A DNA stretch of 64,000 nt from Archivesica marissinica. Its lineage: Eukaryota; Mollusca; Bivalvia; Venerida; Vesicomyidae. Of the stretch, positions 21,793-32,304 are shown in pieces; position 1 is the first letter of the stretch; every line of letters starts with the position of its first letter. The notes below the pieces were generated by a model that did no database searches, was not told where the DNA came from, and saw nothing but the letters and a program-made list of their open reading frames with translations. The translations under genes and the position numbers were made by a program. The stretch lies in contig CM026398.1 of assembly GCA_014843695.1 (NCBI GenBank), forward strand, positions 43,331,372 to 43,395,371, read 5' to 3'.

Positions 21793-22896
21793 AGTGTTTC
21801 CCAGGAATAGGAGGGCGACCAGCCCTGCCCCTTTTTGTGCCGCCCTTTTGCCCGAAATTCCAAAAATGCCCGCCCTCGTGTGCCTAAATTCTCAATAAAA
21901 TTAGATGATTAAGTATTGCAATATTGCCCGAAATCCCTCAACAAACACTAGTCCTGTGTTAGACTGATACTATAATCTGGAATACACAGGTTTACAATCA
22001 ATATGCTGTGAAATGTCCATCTATGCAATGTGTAGCTAGCCTAGAGCAACATTGACTTTGCTCAAGATATTGATTCCCGTGTTTTCTTCATACGTCATAT
22101 CTTTCCCGCCAATGCAATGGGATCTAGCAAGCATGTATGTTAAATGTCGTAGTCTTGATATTGATTTAATAGAAATTCAAAACATAAATAAATCAAGAGA
22201 CTAATGTGTCGTCTGCTGGTTATGTATATTGAAGAGGTAATACATTTGGCAAGTAATCATGATACAGTTTTTTGGGTAACCGGTAGCGACGATAAATAAA
22301 CGTAAAAACATGATACAGTCAATTTTTGCACATTTATACCCCAATTTCCGTTTGAGTCATTGTTGTAAAAACACATGTAGGGGATTATCGGCACGATGTC
22401 CAGTTACGAGTTCTTTATAGTGACGTTACAGATATATTGTCCCATGTGTGCACATCTCATAATTGGCACTAATTGACTCAAATAGTCCCCAATTTGTCCT
22501 TATAGTCTCATGTTTTTAGTTTTACTGGGTACTGTGCATATCACAGCATATGGATTGTCCTATTGCAGAGGTCGGAAATTCCGCCAACAGATGTCAATTA
22601 TTCTGCCATTATATTTTATATGTAAAATGAATGTAAATTCATTATTGGTGTAATTTACTGGCTTACATTTTTGTTTAGATAATTATCTCGGATACCACAT
22701 CATTGTCACGACGTATAATATATTTTGAATTGTAATGCGCAATAGGTTGCAAAATTGATTCGTCCTCAAAATGTTTCGTACTCATAATAACATAAATAAG
22801 ACATTGTCCATTCTGACCTTTTGAAGACAGGCAACATGAAAAAATGCCCTTTTTTTGTACTCGCGCCCTGCCCTTTTTTCAGTCTGCGGGAAACTA
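21793..22896. mobile_element. Probable hAT-like non-autonomous element
   Basis: The left end TAGTGTTTCCCAGGAATAGG is followed by GAGGGCGACCAGCCCTGCCC. The right end is GCCCTGCCCTTTTTTC...GGGAAACTA. The ends are imperfectly inverted and TAGTGTTTCCC is hAT-like. Flanks (TTGTGACA / ATGACATC) do not form a clean 8-bp duplication. A family T SINE tail (GTAGCGACGATAAATAAACG) lies inside at 22278-22310. Confidence 0.4.
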
Positions 22897-23302
22897 ATGA
22901 CATCATAGTAAAGTACTTGTTGTGATGTCATGGTCGCGTGTGCTCCATTCACACGATTGACATAATAATATACATGTACTCTGGGTAATATCGGTGACAT
23001 ACTGCATATGTGTGTATTTCTGTTTCCAAAAGTTGCTGTGCAAATAATGTTCACTCTCAATTAAGCATAATGATATTAATTTCTTGTATGCAACATCAGT
23101 TAGTAAGAAATAAATCATAACAGAGTGAAAGCAGCGTTGCCTTCCATCTTGTATTTACTTGCAGATACCAAACATCGGTGACGATGCAATTTTCGCCTCA
23201 GTCGAAAGTAAACTAATGTACTAAATTTCATTTGGCAGAATGTCTTCTTTTTTTTAATGTACTTAGAAGACGAACCTTTCTCAATAATATGATGGCCTGT
23301 TG

Positions 23303-23380
23303 GTTTAAACATATTTATTCATTCATAATGTACAGTACATATCTATTGTATACAGAATGAAAATGGATTTAATCGATGGC
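23303..23380 (+). repeat. Short interspersed repeat, inverted partner at 34937-35039
   Basis: TTTAAACATATTTATTCATT and TACAGTACATATCTATTGTA recur as the reverse complement within the SINE at 34.9 kb. Confidence 0.6.
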
Positions 23381-23514
23381 CTGTTGTGTTGAACCATTCA
23401 GACAAAGAACATTGGTATTATAAGATGTTATAGCTTGATTAGCAATCGTTGTAAAATAAATACATAAAATACTTTTTCTAGTTTATCTGGTTATTTGTGA
23501 CTGTGTATTTATAG

Positions 23515-23652
23515 GCACGGTACGGTACGGAAGACCAGGTGTTGTTGCAACATAGCCAGCGACAGATAGAAATTCTCCAGTCGACGGTGGAGATGAACAA
23601 GTCTGAGAGAAAGGCTCTATCAAAGAAATATGATTCAGTGTACTTCCATCAG
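23515..23652 (+). CDS. HDAC6: HDAC6-like exon 4
   Basis: Acceptor TTTATAG, donor CATCAG|GTGATA, phase 0 to 0, 46 codons. It encodes ARYGTEDQVLLQHSQRQIEI, then LQSTVEMNKSERKALSKK and YDSVYFHQ. This is the VHS..Y-like helix and the D-S-V-Y-x-H strand of deacetylase domain 1. The final 24 nt and the donor are the source of the 60-bp array that follows. Confidence 0.85.
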
Positions 23653-24168
23653 GTGATATTAGCGTGTACCGTAGTTACTGTAACGGAATATGATTCAGTG
23701 TACTTCCATCAGGTGATATTGGCATGTACCGTAGTTACTGTAACGGAATATGATTCAGTGTACTTCCATCAGGTGATATTGGCATGTACCGTAGTTACTG
23801 TAACGGAATATGATTCAGTGTACTTCCACCAGGTGATATTGGCATGTACCGTAGTTACTGTAGTGGAATATGATTCAGTGTACTTCCACCAGGTGATATT
23901 GGCATGTACCGTAGTTACTGTAGTGGAATATGATTCAGTGTACTTCCATCAGGTGATATTGGCATGTACCGTAGTTACTGTAGTGGAATATGATTCAGTG
24001 TACTTCCATCAGGTGATATTGGCATGTACCGTAGTTACTGTAGTGGAATATGATTCAGTGTACTTCCATCAGGTGATATTAGCATGTACCGTAGTTACTG
24101 TAACGGAATATGATTCAGTGTACTTCCATCAGGTGATATTAGCATGTACCGTAGTTACTGTAATGCAG
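23629..24168 (+). repeat. 60-bp array built from the exon 4 donor junction, 9 copies
   Basis: Each unit contains TATGATTCAGTGTACTTCCA TCAG|GTGATATT, that is the exon 4 end plus its splice donor, then GGCATGTACCGTAGTTACTG. Unit length is divisible by three and the exon frame stays open through all copies (YDSVYFHQVILACTVVTVTE). Variation is limited (AACGG/AGTGG, TCATC/CCACC). The parent copy is bounded by similar words, AGAAATATGAT and CGGAATATGAT. Confidence 0.95.
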
Positions 24169-24216
24169 ACTGTTATTATAATTCTACCCTATAACTTGGC
24201 TGACATATAAAATGTG

Positions 24217-24380
24217 TCCCTGATTGTGCCCTTGGGCAAGGCATTTAAATTCCACATTGCCTCTTCTCTCTCCTTCATGGCGATGGATTCCATCAGGAAT
24301 GAGGTCTCGAGAGTGATTAATATAAGTTGAAAGAACTTGTTTCGCAATCAAGCTAAGATAAATTTGTAGAAACTAACAGT
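24217..24380 (+). repeat. SINE family A, headless
   Basis: GATTGTGCCCTTGGGCAAGG to TTTCGCAATCAAGCTAAGAT, lacking the tRNA head. Confidence 0.8.
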
Positions 24381-24493
24381 AACGAAATAGACAGAGAAAA
24401 GCCTGGAGTTTGAGTCAAACAAAGCGGCATGGAAAAACCTACTTGCAGATTCAATAAAACATTGCTTATCCCGACTGTGTGCTTATATTAACA

Positions 24494-24688
24494 GTCTTTC
24501 AGATGGGACTTTAAACTGAGGTCTAGTTTCGATGCTGTACATCGTGCACATAAAAGAACCAGAGAAGACTCTGGAATGGGTCTCTGTCTGTATCATTGCA
24601 CTATCCTCCAAAAATCTAAAATGACTAATCTCATCTCTTCAGGAGGCGTCGGTAACCGGTAGCGACGATAAATAAATGTAAAACACAC
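24494..24688 (+). repeat. SINE family T, headless
   Basis: Body CTTTCAGATGGGACTTTAAA, GTGCACATAAAAGAACCAGA, and tail ACCGGTAGCGACGATAAATA, without the Thr-like head. Confidence 0.85.
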
Positions 24689-24714
24689 ACTATGTGCTTA
24701 TGATATATTTACAG

Positions 24715-24786
24715 GAGACGTTTCCATGTGCAATGCTGACAATTGGAAGTACCATAGAGATGATGGAACAGATACTCAAGAAAAAT
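24715..24786 (+). CDS. HDAC6: HDAC6-like exon 5
   Basis: Acceptor ATTTACAG, donor AAAAAT|GTAAAC, phase 0 to 0. It encodes ETFPCAMLTIGSTIEMMEQI LKKN, matching the A-C-x-L-A-x-G-x-x-x-x-x-V helix of class IIb domains, directly after Y-F-H-Q. Confidence 0.85.
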
Positions 24787-25049
24787 GTAAACATATTTAC
24801 AACACATAGAAGGGGTATCTTTATCATTAGAGAATGCTAAGAGACATAAGCTTGGATTTGAATCCACATTGCCTAGCAACAACATAATCGACCACTGTGT
24901 GAATTGTGCTACACCCAGAGCTCCTAATAGTACTGATACAATAACCATGACAACGTGATAACCTGCATTGTATCAGAATAACATGGAGTCACTTTGTATG
25001 GCAACCGCACTGCAAACTTCACAAATATTGCTGTTGGTTTAAACATATT

Positions 25050-26262
25050 TCCATCACTGATGGTCACGGGTTCGAGCCCCGCTCAGGCCACAGGGATTCG
25101 GCACGTTTGGGGGTACTAGTATATATATTTAAGTACAGGGATTCTACTCTGTGGGATGTCAGATTTCGCATCGATCAGTAAAATGGCCATATCTGAAACA
25201 ATTTTGTACAAAGCTGTCCAAATATAACGCCTAATTCCCGAGTCTTTATATTGTTCTTCAAATAAAACACAACTTTAAGTTGCATGCATGTATACTTTGC
25301 AAACAATTGCCACATACATTGGCCATAGCAGGTCACATTTCCATACTAGGACACAGGTTCTGTCAGCAACAAAAAAAATCTTCGACGGGAGAGTTTTAAC
25401 TGTGAATAACATTATCAATAAAATGTGTTTCCACTAACTTGTATGTTTATTCGGCAAAAATGTACGTCAAAAAGAGATTTCGTAGCATTTTCAATTTGTT
25501 TTGAAAAATTCTAAAGCGGCGCAATTCGCGTTGAAACCAGCGTTGAAACCAGCGTTCTGATTGGATTATTAGAATGTAACAAGATGTTTTTTTATATATG
25601 AAGAACAATCATAATCCAATCAGAACGCTCGTTTCAACGCACGTTTCAACGCGAATTGCGCCGCTTTAGAATTTTTCAAAACAAATTGAAAATGCTACGA
25701 AATCTCTTTTTGACGTACATTTTTGCCGAATAAACATACAGGTTAGTGGAAACACATTTTATTGATAATGTTATTCACAGTTAAAACTCTCCCGTCGAAG
25801 ATTTTTTTTGTTGCTGACAGAACCCGTGTCCTAGTATGGAAATGTGACCTGCTATGGCCAATGTATGTGGCAATTGTTTGCAAAGTATACATGCATGCAG
25901 CTTAAAGTTGTGTTTTATTTGAAGAACAATATAAAGACTCGGGATAGGCGTTATATTTGGACAGCTTTGTACAAAATTGTTTCAGATATGGCCATTTTAC
26001 TGATCGATGCGAAATCTGACATCCCACAGAGTAGAATCCCTGTACTTAAATATATATACTAGTACCCCCAAACGTGCCGAATCCCTGTGGCTCAGGCCGT
26101 GTCTCATTTATATGAAAAAGTTGGCAGTTTCTTACGAGGTTAGTGCACCCAAGTACTGGTTAACCGCTGGAGCCTGCCCAGGAAAGGTGTTGTTAGGTAA
26201 ACTGCCCGCCGGCGATATAGCCCAAAATGGTGCTGATGCAGGCGTAAAACCCGAAATATAAC
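25050..26262 (+). repeat. SINE family G, split by the palindromic element
   Basis: The head fragment CATCACTGATGGTCACGGGTTCGAGCC is at 25051-25080. The body resumes at 26098 with CGTGTCTCATTTATATGAAA and continues to GATGCAGGCGTAAAACCCG. The uninterrupted copy at 40577-40835 shows the same sequence without the insertion. Confidence 0.85.
25089..26089. mobile_element. 1001-bp near-perfect palindrome (foldback DNA transposon) with 8-bp TSD
   Basis: Termini CACAGGGATTCGGCACGTTT and its inverse, flanked by GCTCAGGC at 25081-25088 and 26090-26097. The two ~480-bp arms match almost base for base; for example GATTTCGCATCGATCAG and CTGATCGATGCGAAATC. They meet at a short loop near 25575-25615. No coding sequence is present, so it would need a transposase from elsewhere. 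An 8-bp duplication fits hAT-type insertion. Confidence 0.9.
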
Positions 26263-26290
26263 ATAATATATAACATAATTAAACATATTT

Positions 26291-26400
26291 TATTTATCAA
26301 GATAAACATGACATCTGTACATATAACATCCATACAATACAACTATCAAGATAAACATGACATCTGTACATATAACATCCATACAATACAACTATCAAGA
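26291..26400 (+). repeat. 52-bp direct duplication
   Basis: CAAGATAAACATGACATCTG through CATACAATACAACTAT occurs twice in tandem at 26298-26400. Confidence 0.85.
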
Positions 26401-26489
26401 CAAGTGGATTGAATTGAAAGCTACAGGAGCTTATTGCTGTTCTGTATGTTTAGTTACATTTTTCATAAGCCAGCATGTAAACTTTCATT

Positions 26490-26536
26490 GCCATGGTAGG
26501 TGGCTGAGTGGTTACGGTCGTTGACTTCAAATCACA
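26490..26536 (+). repeat. tRNA-like SINE head (family D) feeding the 21-bp array
   Basis: GGTGGCTGAGTGGTTACGGT is an A-box region, followed by CGTTGACTTCAAATCACATG. In the related SINE at 60509 the next bases are CCCCTCACTGCTACAGGTTCG. Here that segment starts the array. Confidence 0.75.
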
Positions 26537-28197
26537 TGCCCCTCACTGCTGTAGGTTTGCCCCACACTGCTGTAGGTTTGCCCCACACTGCTGTAGGTTT
26601 GCCCCTCACTGCTGTAGGTTTGCCCCTCACTGCTGTAGGTTTGCCCCTCACTGCTGTAGGTTTGCCCCACACTGCTGTAGGTTTGCCCCACACTGCTGTA
26701 GGTTTGCCCCTCACTGCTGTAGGTTTGCCCCTCACTGCTGTAGGTTTGCCCCTCACTGCTGTAGGTTTGCCCCTCACTGCTGTAGGTTTGCCCCTCACTG
26801 CTGTAGGTTTGCCCCTCACTGCTGTAGGTTTGCCCCTCACTGCTGTAGGTTTGCCCCTCACTGCTGTAGGTTTGCCCCTCACTGCTGTAGGTTTGCCCCT
26901 CACTGCTGTAGGTTTGCCCCTCACTGCTGTAGGTTTGCCCCTCACTGCTGTAGGTTTGCCCCTCACTGCTGTAGGTTTGCCCCTCACTGCTGTAGGTTTG
27001 CCCCTCACTGCTGTAGGTTTGCCCCTCACTGCTGTAGGTTTGCCCCTCACTGCTGTAGGTTTGCCCCTCACTGCTGTAGGTTTGCCCCTCACTGCTGTAG
27101 GTTTGCCCCTCACTGCTGTAGGTTTGCCCCTCACTGCTGTAGGTTTGCCCCTCACTGCTGTAGGTTTGCCCCTCACTGCTGTAGGTTTGCCCCTCACTGC
27201 TGTAGGTTTGCCCCTCACTGCTGTAGGTTTGCCCCTCACTGCTGTAGGTTTGCCCCTCACTGCTGTAGGTTTGCCCCTCACTGCTGTAGGTTTGCCCCTC
27301 ACTGCTGTAGGTTTGCCCCTCACTGCTGTAGGTTTGCCCCTCACTGCTGTAGGTTTGCCCCTCACTGCTGTAGGTTTCCCCTCACTGCTGTAGGTTTGCC
27401 CCTCACTGCTGTAGGTTTGCCCCTCACTGCTGTAGGTTTGCCCCTCACTGCTGTAGGTTTGCCCCTCACTGCTGTAGGTTTGCCCCTCACTGCTGTAGGT
27501 TCCCCTCACTGCTGTAGGTTTGCCCCTCACTGCTGTAGGTTTGCCCCTCACTGCTGTAGGTTTGCCCCTCACTGCTGTAGGTTTGCCCCTCACTGCTGTA
27601 GGTTTGCCCCTCACTGCTGTAGGTTTGCCCCTCACTGCTGTAGGTTTGCCCCTCACCGCTGTAGGTTTGCCCCTCACCGCTGTAGGTTTGCCCCTCACCG
27701 CTGTAGGTTTGCCCCTCACTGCTGTAGGTTTGCCCCTCACTGCTGTAGGTTTGCCCCTCACTGCTGTAGGTTTGCCCCTCACTGCTGTAGGTTTGCCCCT
27801 CACTGCTGTAGGTTTGCCCTCACTGCTGTAGGTTTGCCCCTCACTGCTGTAGGTTTGCCCCTCACTGCTGTAGGTTTGCCCCTCACTGCTGTAGGTTTGC
27901 CCCTCACTGCTGTAGGTTTGCCCCTCACTGCTGTAGGTTTGCCCCTCACTGCTGTAGGTTTGCCCCTCACTGCTGTAGGTTTGCCCCTCACTGCTGTAGG
28001 TTTGCCCCTCACTGCTGTAGGTTTGCCCCTCACTGCTGTAGGTTTGCCCCTCACTGCTGTAGGTTTGCCCCTCACTGCTGTAGGTTTGCCCCTCACTGCT
28101 GTAGGTTTGCCCCTCACTGCTGTAGGTTTGCCCCTGTAGGTTTGCCCCTCACTGCTGTAGGTTTGCCCCTCACTGCTGTAGGTTTGCCCCTCACTGC
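26537..28197 (+). repeat. 21-bp satellite, about 79 copies, running into a gap
   Basis: The unit is CCCCTCACTGCTGTAGGTTT plus G. Rare variants are CCCCACACTG (five early copies), CACCGCTG (three copies near 27650-27710) and one- to four-base deletions near 27376, 27500 and 27816. Long open frames on both strands are by-products of the 3n unit. The array ends at the assembly gap. Confidence 0.97.
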
Positions 28198-29197
28198 NNN
28201 NNNNNNNNNNNNNNNNNNNNNNNNNNNNNNNNNNNNNNNNNNNNNNNNNNNNNNNNNNNNNNNNNNNNNNNNNNNNNNNNNNNNNNNNNNNNNNNNNNNN
28301 NNNNNNNNNNNNNNNNNNNNNNNNNNNNNNNNNNNNNNNNNNNNNNNNNNNNNNNNNNNNNNNNNNNNNNNNNNNNNNNNNNNNNNNNNNNNNNNNNNNN
28401 NNNNNNNNNNNNNNNNNNNNNNNNNNNNNNNNNNNNNNNNNNNNNNNNNNNNNNNNNNNNNNNNNNNNNNNNNNNNNNNNNNNNNNNNNNNNNNNNNNNN
28501 NNNNNNNNNNNNNNNNNNNNNNNNNNNNNNNNNNNNNNNNNNNNNNNNNNNNNNNNNNNNNNNNNNNNNNNNNNNNNNNNNNNNNNNNNNNNNNNNNNNN
28601 NNNNNNNNNNNNNNNNNNNNNNNNNNNNNNNNNNNNNNNNNNNNNNNNNNNNNNNNNNNNNNNNNNNNNNNNNNNNNNNNNNNNNNNNNNNNNNNNNNNN
28701 NNNNNNNNNNNNNNNNNNNNNNNNNNNNNNNNNNNNNNNNNNNNNNNNNNNNNNNNNNNNNNNNNNNNNNNNNNNNNNNNNNNNNNNNNNNNNNNNNNNN
28801 NNNNNNNNNNNNNNNNNNNNNNNNNNNNNNNNNNNNNNNNNNNNNNNNNNNNNNNNNNNNNNNNNNNNNNNNNNNNNNNNNNNNNNNNNNNNNNNNNNNN
28901 NNNNNNNNNNNNNNNNNNNNNNNNNNNNNNNNNNNNNNNNNNNNNNNNNNNNNNNNNNNNNNNNNNNNNNNNNNNNNNNNNNNNNNNNNNNNNNNNNNNN
29001 NNNNNNNNNNNNNNNNNNNNNNNNNNNNNNNNNNNNNNNNNNNNNNNNNNNNNNNNNNNNNNNNNNNNNNNNNNNNNNNNNNNNNNNNNNNNNNNNNNNN
29101 NNNNNNNNNNNNNNNNNNNNNNNNNNNNNNNNNNNNNNNNNNNNNNNNNNNNNNNNNNNNNNNNNNNNNNNNNNNNNNNNNNNNNNNNNNNNNNNNN
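28198..29197. other. Assembly gap, 1000 N
   Basis: Exactly 1000 unknown bases between two different tandem arrays. The true length is unknown. Confidence 1.
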
Positions 29198-29460
29198 GTC
29201 TCCCTACCATGGTCCCTGAAATACTGCATGAGGTGCAACCAGGGTCTCCCTACACCCTACCATGGTCCCTGAAATACTGCATGAGGTGCAACCAGGATCT
29301 CCCTACACCCTACCATGGTCCCTGAAATACTGCATGAGGTGCAACCAGGGTCTCTCTACACCCTACCATGGTCCCTGAAATACTGCATGAGGTGCAACCA
29401 GGGTCTCCCTACACCCTACCATGGTCCCATACTGCATGAGGTGCAACCAGTGTCTCCCTA
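29198..29460 (+). repeat. 53-bp tandem repeat, about 5 copies
   Basis: The unit includes CTACCATGGTCCCTGAAATA and CTGCATGAGGTGCAACCAGG. It emerges from the gap, so the array may be longer. Confidence 0.9.
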
Positions 29461-30042
29461 CACCAATTATAACTGGAGTGTCGTCATATGACCTAAGCTG
29501 TTGGTTGAACTATAAACCCCAGAAACCAATCATTGTGATGGTAATGGTGTCTAGTAACAATAACTCTGACCATGCCATGCAGAATTGTTGTGGACATATA
29601 TGCACTCGTATCTAATTTAAGCCATACTCAATTATTTTGTTCATTTTATTTAATGTCCTGCTATGTAAGTACACATACAATAAATTTAATCTGCAATTGC
29701 TCTATCCAATTTCATGCTGACTACTGTAGAAGACTATTTATTCGCGAGATTTTATATTTAGCTAATATTCGCAATCTAAGTTGATCGTAATTCATGATTC
29801 TCGTGAATAATAATGTGTCCCAATGTATAGTTATATTCGTAAATATGTACCATTTACCAACATTTTGAAAATCAATACAATTATAAGCGATCTACGTAAC
29901 AGTCACCTTCCATTTTTCGCGATACATCACTGATATATGCATGAATTCGAAACTCCGCAAATTTATTGAAAATGTTCAAAATCACGAAATAAAGTGTTCG
30001 CGATAATTATAGTCTTTTACAGTAACTACCCTTATGTTTCAG

Positions 30043-30068
30043 ATCAGAAATGGATTTGTCCTGGCAAG
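30043..30068 (+). CDS. HDAC6: HDAC6-like micro-exon 6 (26 nt)
   Basis: Between ATGTTTCAG and GGCAAG|GTAATA. It encodes IRNGFVLA plus two bases of Arg, completed by exon 7 as R-P-P. The result, KKN-IRNGFVLA-RPPSHHA, is the expected N-G-x-x-x-x-R-P-P-x-H-H-A motif of the active site. Such a small exon is easily missed by gene predictors. Confidence 0.85.
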
Positions 30069-30076
30069 GTAATATT

Positions 30077-30260
30077 TAGTCAAACCTGTGTTAGTGGTCA
30101 CCTCTATTAAGCAGCCAACCTGTATTAAGCAACCAGTGTTCAGATTCCAAATATGTTGTTTGATTATACATTTGCCCTCTATTAAGCAGCCACCTGTGCT
30201 AAGCAGCTACTTTCTGTGATTCCCTTGGCTGGCTGCTTAAGACAGATTAGGCTGTAGTTG
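30077..30260 (-). mobile_element. MITE of the 'AAGCAGCC' family
   Basis: The ends contain AGTCAAACCTGTGTTAGTGG and CTGCTTAAGACAGATTAGGC. Inside, CTATTAAGCAGCCAACCTGT is repeated. Other copies lie at 37425-37601, 47425-47612 and 49105-49298, with a fragment at 36628-36690. Confidence 0.65.
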
Positions 30261-30281
30261 ATAAGTTTAGACAATATCCAC

Positions 30282-30402
30282 GTTGCCTCTTCTCTCTCCC
30301 TCGTGGCGATGGATTCCATAAGGAATGAGGTCTCGAGAGTGATTAATATAAGTTGAAAAAACTTGTTTCGCAATCGAGCTCAAATAAATTTGTATAAACT
30401 AA
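30282..30402 (+). repeat. SINE family A, headless
   Basis: CTTCTCTCTCCCTCGTGGCG, GGAATGAGGTCTCGAGAGTG and TTTCGCAATCGAGCTCAAAT. Confidence 0.8.
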
Positions 30403-30410
30403 TATCCATG

Positions 30411-30470
30411 GTGTAATGGTGTCCGCCTTGAAATCGAGAGATTGTGAGTTTGAACACCACCTAGGAGGAG
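30411..30470 (+). repeat. tRNA-like head
   Basis: CCATGGTGTAATGGTGTCCG (A-box region), CTTGAAATCGAGAG (anticodon arm-like) and GTGAGTTTGAACACCACC (B-box-like). It is decayed and abuts the family A tail. Confidence 0.45.
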
Positions 30471-30538
30471 GAGAAGAATTATATATAAGACCTTGTCTTT
30501 CATTCGAATCCTTTTTCTGTATTTGATGTATGCATTGT

Positions 30539-30735
30539 TTAACCCATTCAACACCAAGTAACTGACATAGACTGGTCCATGACATTTTTAGACCAATTAA
30601 ATTAATAAGAAAATTACATTTGGATCAGTTCATTTATCAAAATGGGTAAATTATTTTCTAAAAATTGTAATATTACTTGCAAAAAGTAGTTTTTTTGTAA
30701 GCCTATTTAGAGGCCTGTGGTGTTGAAAGGGTTAA
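30539..30735 (+). mobile_element. TTAA-flanked MITE
   Basis: Bounded by TTAA on both sides with ends CCCATTCAACACC and GGTGTTGAAAGGG. A TTAA target and CCC...GGG ends resemble piggyBac-type non-autonomous elements. Relatives occur at 44.7, 45.0, 60.76 and 61.0 kb. Confidence 0.75.
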
Positions 30736-30904
30736 ACTGTATAATATTAGTTTAGTTTAAACAATATTTATTGTTTTGAATAGTCAAGTATGTATTAGCC
30801 GTCAAAAATATTAATGACCTTGATTTTTGATTGAATGTTTAATGTATGCCTTGTGTTTATTTCATTGTCATCTTGTTGCGTCATTGTATTATATCTATTT
30901 TAAA

Positions 30905-31336
30905 TAGGGATGGCAACGAATGTTCGAATATTCGTTCGAACGTCCGAATATTCGAATATTAAAACCATATTCGAATATTTAAAACAAAATTCAAATCAAA
31001 TTTTAATCAATTGCAGTTAAATCATAACTTAAAAGGATATATATGTTTGTTTAAATTTCAATCAATTAAGTTTCGAAAACAAAGAATGACCCAATGCGAA
31101 GGTGCGAAATGTCATCGCGATTTGGCTCCAAATAACAAAGGAGGTGATGACATGTTGTTCACAACTAATTGATTAATGCAGTCTATTTGACGGGGCACAA
31201 ACTGAGAAGCATTTGTTTTACAGGTACTAACTGTAGTGGAAATCGAAAGTTGGAGAAATTTGCGAATATTCGAATATTCGTTCGGAAGATAATCCGAATA
31301 TTCGAATATCACAATCACCATTCGTTGCCATCCCTA
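30905..31336. mobile_element. hAT-type MITE with 8-bp TSD
   Basis: The TIRs TAGGGATGGCAACGAATG and CATTCGTTGCCATCCCTA are flanked by ATTTTAAA at 30897-30904 and 31337-31344. Inner TTCGAATATTCG palindromes occur at both ends. No coding sequence. Confidence 0.85.
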
Positions 31337-31344
31337 ATTTTAAA

Positions 31345-31430
31345 CTTTATTTATTTTACAAGGATTGCAGAAGCAAGTTTTAACAACTTATATTAATCAG
31401 TCTCGTTGGTGCGGATGGAAGCGTATAGAG
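31345..31430 (-). repeat. SINE family F tail
   Basis: Reverse complement of the ...AACGAGA...GTAAAATAAATAAAGTTTAAA tail, here as ACTTTATTTATTTTACAAGG and CAGTCTCGTTGGTGCGGATG. Confidence 0.65.
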
Positions 31431-32020
31431 TGGTGGAACCTATGCTCGGCGCAAATCCCACATATAATGACCAGTATAACATGCTAATTGCACATGCCGT
31501 ATATTATTATTCTCTTAAGTCGTGAAAACAACTTTCAAAACACTCTTGTTGACAGTTTTAGCTTCATCACATGACCTTGCTGCTCAATACAGCTATCGCA
31601 ACGGTGTCGGTCGGCACCTGTTTATACGGGGAACTGAAGACTTCAGGGCACTTATGCATGGCGTACTCATTATATTTTATTTACCCACCATAACTTGTTG
31701 AATATCTTATTTTGATATAGTACATCATTGAATAAAAACACTTATTGGTCTTAATCAGAAACGGTATAGAAATTATTTTTCGGGTTATGTGTAGATTTTT
31801 TATAATCGGATACCTACCTGAATACACCATATCAGTTTCGGTGTAAATATTCTCCCAGTAATTTGCTTGTTTATATTCGTCAGCTGGACCAGTCACGTGG
31901 AAGTTTCATCAGTCTACCGATACACTCAACTGAATGCTATTGAACCATGCTTCAACTCTGTCAGCGAAATTAGCCTAGAACTATATAAATATTTTAAATA
32001 AGTGTGGAAATGGAAAATAT
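31428..32020 (+). mobile_element. TA-inserting element, right end truncated
   Basis: Starts TA-GAGTGGTGGAACCTATGC and follows the 16086 copy (GCAAATCCCACATATAATGA, ACGGTGTCGGTCGGCACC). It ends near AAAATATGCCCTGAG, where a family F SINE begins. Confidence 0.75.
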
Positions 32021-32037
32021 GCCCTGAGAAATCCCAC

Positions 32038-32146
32038 CTGTCCGATCTGGCAACCACCGTACTATCTCACATTCTTCCCTGTCCAAGGATCGAACCTGGT
32101 TTGCTTTAGTGTGAAGCGAGCCTGCTAACCACTGCGCCAATCAGCC
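32038..32146 (-). repeat. SINE family F head
   Basis: Minus-strand tRNA-like region: GGATCGAACCTGG as B-box complement and CTAACCACTGCGCCAATCAG as A-box complement. Confidence 0.6.
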
Positions 32147-32304
32147 GTATTATATCTATGTTTATGCTGGTTGTATTTTTACATGATCTTATTTTGCACA
32201 AGTTTTCGAGCAAAATGAGAAGACTGGAGTACATGGAGATTGTAGTAATGCATAGTTTGATACACAACCATAATGATTATAATGTCCCCTTTATGCCTGT
32301 ATGG

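Noticed and set aside
26508..28139. Long open frames on both strands (up to 543 codons) in the 21-bp satellite
   Set aside because: The unit length is a multiple of three and stop-free in several frames. The peptides are pure repeat and no gene is implied.
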